NCBI GenBank assembly: GCA_029891345.1 | Contig: CM056997.1 | Coordinates: 213,009,212 to 213,073,211, forward strand | Reading direction: 5' to 3' | DNA: 64,000 nucleotides | Origin: Dryococelus australis | Taxonomy: Eukaryota > Arthropoda > Insecta > Phasmatodea > Phasmatidae | Shown here: positions 60,361 to 64,000 of the stretch, one piece after another | Numbering within the stretch: the stretch's first letter is position 1 | How the letters are laid out: every line of letters begins with the position of its first letter | The notes under the pieces: model-generated | The model's database searches: none | Seen by the model: the letters and a program-made list of their open reading frames with translations, nothing else | Told to the model about the DNA's origin: nothing | Translations under genes and position numbers: made by a program

Positions 60361-60528
60361 TTAGTTGTGTGTATGGTTTTGTATTTTTGCTAAGCAGTAA
60401 CAAACATACTTATATTTTAGTTGTGTGTATGGTTTTGTATTCTCGCTAAGCAGTAACAAACATACTTATATTTTAGTTGTGTGTATGGTTTTGTATTTTT
60501 GCTAAGCAGTAACAAACATACTTATATT
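60361..60528 (+). repeat. Three 56-bp tandem units
   Basis: Units start TTAGTTGTGTGTATGG at 60361, 60417 and 60473. Unit 2 differs from units 1 and 3 by tctcgc in place of ttttgc. Otherwise they appear identical. Confidence 0.95.
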
Positions 60529-63500
60529 TTATAACTCGAGATATCATCGAAGGTCGGTCTACAAGAGGATTTAAACTACAGTCGTGTTAAGACGTGCGTT
60601 GAATTTCGAAAGGTGTTAAAATTGTTCGGCTAGATGTAGTGCATTTACGTACGTCTATATTATATTTTTAATGTAACTTTGTATTGATTTCATCATTTTT
60701 CTTCGATGAAGTGCCTGGACTGTTTCTTACTAATCGTTCGTAGATTTATTAATTCTTTTAAAAATATCCTATGTTTGGATATAATGTTGCAGGATTAAAT
60801 CCTTCACGTGATGCGAGACTCACTAAACCTAAACGGAAGTTGTGTTAAAAAAATATATTTTTTTAATCTTGTGAATAGGGTACGTGTTTAACTTCATTTT
60901 AGCAATAATTCAGATGCAAGTTTATCTTCTCTTTACAATCTTTATTTGTCCACGTTAACTGGCAGTGGTAAATCATTCCGTATAAGATATAGAAATATAA
61001 ACTGGCGAATTCGTAAACAGGAAATTTTTTGTAATTTTAATGTCGAAAGTCGCCTGAAACAGACGTAGTCTCTGGTTGTTCCCGACACATAGCTAATAAA
61101 TCGCCGCAAATGCTATACTAGAGTCATTCCTGCACCAATCTCACAGCCAAGCAGACATGTTTTAAAAACATTTAAGATACACTATTGTGTCTAGTATGGT
61201 TTAATTTATATATTGGTACGTGTTTTACATTCGTTACTTGATTTATTTACTACACCAAGATAGCTGGCATGGAAATAGGTTCTGTAATTCGTTTATTGAA
61301 TTAACTCTTGTTTAGTTTGTTCTGCTGTTTGAAATATATTTTGTTACCATATAAATATTAATGATGTGGTCCATTCATTGTAGTTTTGTAGTGTGCGATG
61401 GATTCTGTTTAATTTATTTTAATTGATCTGTCTTGTGTTTCATGGTTTGTATTTCTTTTGTGTGTAACTTTATCAGTTTAATTCATTTTAATTTATTGGT
61501 GTCATGGTAAAAGCATGATTATAGTAAATGAATCGTATTTCATTTGATTTGCTTTGCTTTGCTTGAATATTTATTTCTACTGTTTCGCATACCTAATCAG
61601 GCTACAATGAAACATGTCATTACGAACATACAGGACGGGTTAGGAAAATGAAATAAATCAAATTCACCTCTCTTTTTGTATAATTCATTACGTATCTCCT
61701 AATTATTTCATTAAATATGCCTTAACCTCAGTCTATAATCAGATATCACTGTATGTGTCTTATCCCTCAGTTGACTGCCAGGCAAAATACAAAATAAGAT
61801 AAAAATTAATATTACACAATACCTATGTACACCCCTTCCCCAACACGTGACACCTCAGTACAACGCCAGACTTCCGAGAGTGAGGACCTCTACCTAACCC
61901 CCCAAAAAGAAATAAAATAAAGAACCTTAGCACACTCTTGCAGAAAACTATACGCTTATTAATTCAAATAAAATTTAAAAATTCGAAATTTTTTCTCGAT
62001 AGATTAATTTAATTAAAATAATTGGATCTATGAATCAAATCTTCATACTATTCAATTTATCGGATTAAGAGATTAGCAGATTATTTTTTCTTTCATCAGA
62101 TTAAGATAAGATTAATCCGATCAATCAATTTTATATCAAATTGATAATCCAAATAATCAAGAGTGCAGTGAAACCCCCGGCCCTACTGCTCGTATTCATT
62201 GTAAATAGTCTTTTTATGTGCTTTTTATTGTAAATAATACATTTCGGTATTGAATTCGTCTACCAAGAGCTCTTTTCGAGAAATAAAGATTCTTTATATA
62301 TCGCAATTCGCTTATCATTGTCTATCATAATATAAAATACCAAATAAAGAGTTAATAAAATGTGCCCATTATGAACTATGTAAAACTTTGTGTGCTTATC
62401 TCTGAAAACGTGAATTGCCAAATATTTTCCTGCAATTTTTTTAGTGCAAAAAGCAATATAACTAAAATTATAAATATACCTACAAATTACGAGCTGGTGT
62501 GTGAGTAGCAACAGCATAACTTTCGTATTACAAAATTAAGATATTAACCTATATTGAACCCATTAACATAGTTAATGTCGTGAAAGAGTACATTTTAATT
62601 TTTTTTAAATATTTTTCCTACATCAAATTTCCAATAAATATACGTTGCATAAATTATACATTTTGCTTAATGCATAATTTCAACACATATGTTAGATGGT
62701 GTACATTTTTGCGAGAACTTTTAATGTCGGGCACATGTATTCTGTCTGGACATCTACAATTTTGATTTCTCCACCACCAATTAATTCATTCCACCATGTT
62801 TTTTTGCGAAAGTCCCGCAACGTACATACTTTCCTAGCTTTATCTGCATATAAGTTCATAAATTTCCGATTATAACTCCATATAACGAATCTTTCCTTCC
62901 TCCCATAATAAACAATGTGCTCTTTTTGTCACCCATCTATTTGTATATTTATCTTTATCATTCAGACAGCCCCATGAATATAGAGGAAGGAATTTTAGAG
63001 TTTCCGTTTTACCATCTAAATATCATATTGAAAACTCTTTCACGACAAAACCTTCGTTACTATTATAATCCATGCAAACTAAAGAACATGATGCTTGTTG
63101 TTTATAAATCCTATAATATAACTACACATACGAAAATTCCTTATTTATAATGCAGCACTTGCTATTTGTCCTCTAGCAAAAGTGAAAGTCACCTTCAAAG
63201 TGTAAAATGGTTTGTTTCGATTTATGTACATTATGACTATTTGCATTCGTTCTCTAACAAAAGTGAGTCACCTCCCTTTTCCATTTCACATCTCAAATTT
63301 GACTTACTTCGGACACTATAGTTTCAAAATTTTAGTTTTCGTATACTCGACAAATGTGTTTTGGCATTGTTTAATATGAGACTAAATATATTACATTTAA
63401 AGAAGAAAACATAGGTAGTGAATCTCACAATTTCCATTCTAGAAAAGCTGATCGGCTTGACATTTTGGCCTGGATAAGCCGACTACTAAATATTTTTTTA

Positions 63501-64000
63501 TTGGTTTTTAATACGAGAAACAACAATCAGTTATACACAAAACCAGAAATATGTTATGCATTTGACCAACAAAGATTTGGAAGCTATGGACTCCAACGAA
63601 CCACCTACAGAAGATGACGGAACTAGCTACATTCCTCATGAAGGAACTGATAACCGACAAAACCCCTCCACCTGAGTTTGTCGGTCCGGCCGAATTTAGA
63701 CATAAGGTCCAAATTCGTAGCACTTTGCTTTTGTTATGAGCAAAAATATTAAAATATATTAAGTTTTTTTTTTTTTTCTTTAGGAACCTAGTTGTAACAT
63801 TTCAGAAAATGTGTAACATTTCTTAAAACAATATATTGCAAGAAAAAAATCAAATCACATACATACACCGGTCACCCACTGAAAAATACTAGTGCAAAAC
63901 AATATATGGCAAAGAAAAAAAATTATCCACTCTTTAGTAGCCCACTGAAATAAATAAAATTACACACAAACACCATTTTCGTCTGGTCACCCGTTGAAAA
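60529..64000. other. No gene recognised
   Basis: AT-rich DNA with short frames only. Runs of T and A are frequent (for example near 63763-63777). No repeat partner elsewhere in the window was noticed. The ORFs at 62260-62517 (minus), 62917-63150 (plus) and 63508-63723 (minus) have no motifs. Confidence 0.4.

Overview
The window reads as animal, almost certainly insect, genomic DNA. It is AT-rich, has no operon-like gene packing and almost no long ORFs, carries splice-site-flanked coding sequence, tRNA-headed SINEs, gypsy-type LTR retrotransposons and Polinton/adintovirus-like relics, and is dominated by broken mobile DNA. A large-genome polyneopteran insect would fit, but the species cannot be fixed from the sequence. 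The only confident host coding sequence is one 92-bp exon (34028-34119, +) of an RGK-family (Rad/Gem/Kir) small GTPase, so much of the surrounding DNA may be intron of that gene.

Layout. 1-505: a 211-bp satellite. 1485-8253: a TIR-bounded Polinton-like element (A) with a decayed protein-primed DNA polymerase B joined to the 3' end of a capsid-like gene. 8325-10180: a second, partial copy of that capsid-like gene and TIR-like debris (A'). 12415-26600: a giant foldback (mirror-image) element centred near 23468. Its left arm has been split by a 6.2-kb gypsy-type LTR retrotransposon (16492-22699, 4-bp target duplication) and by a second insert of about 1.67 kb (12822-14490). Both arms carry a decayed Ser/Thr-rich, Cys/His-finger gene pointing outward. 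29960-32660: another inverted-repeat element. 33561-33816: a tRNA-type SINE just upstream of the RGK exon. 36150-36400: a small palindromic MITE. 36607-37649: seven nearly identical 149-bp tandem units. 37650-46600: non-coding DNA with several microsatellites. 46614-51890: a minus-strand gypsy-like provirus relic, gag to env-like. 55440-59076: a second Polinton-like gene cluster (B), plus strand, with a hydrophobic capsid-associated protein, an adenain-like protease, a penton-like protein split by a SINE, a double-jelly-roll capsid-like protein and an unnamed cluster gene. 60361-60528: a 56-bp tandem repeat. The rest to 64000 shows nothing I can identify.

How the parts relate. No mobile element here looks able to function: polymerases, proteases, integrases and capsid-like genes all carry stops, frameshifts or lost catalytic residues. 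The value of the window is structural. The mirror arms of the foldback act as each other's empty-site control, giving base-level reconstruction of two nested insertions. The SINE in cluster B carries a clean 9-bp target duplication. Two different Polinton-like lineages lie about 50 kb apart. All family assignments rest on motif reading by eye; no database search was run.
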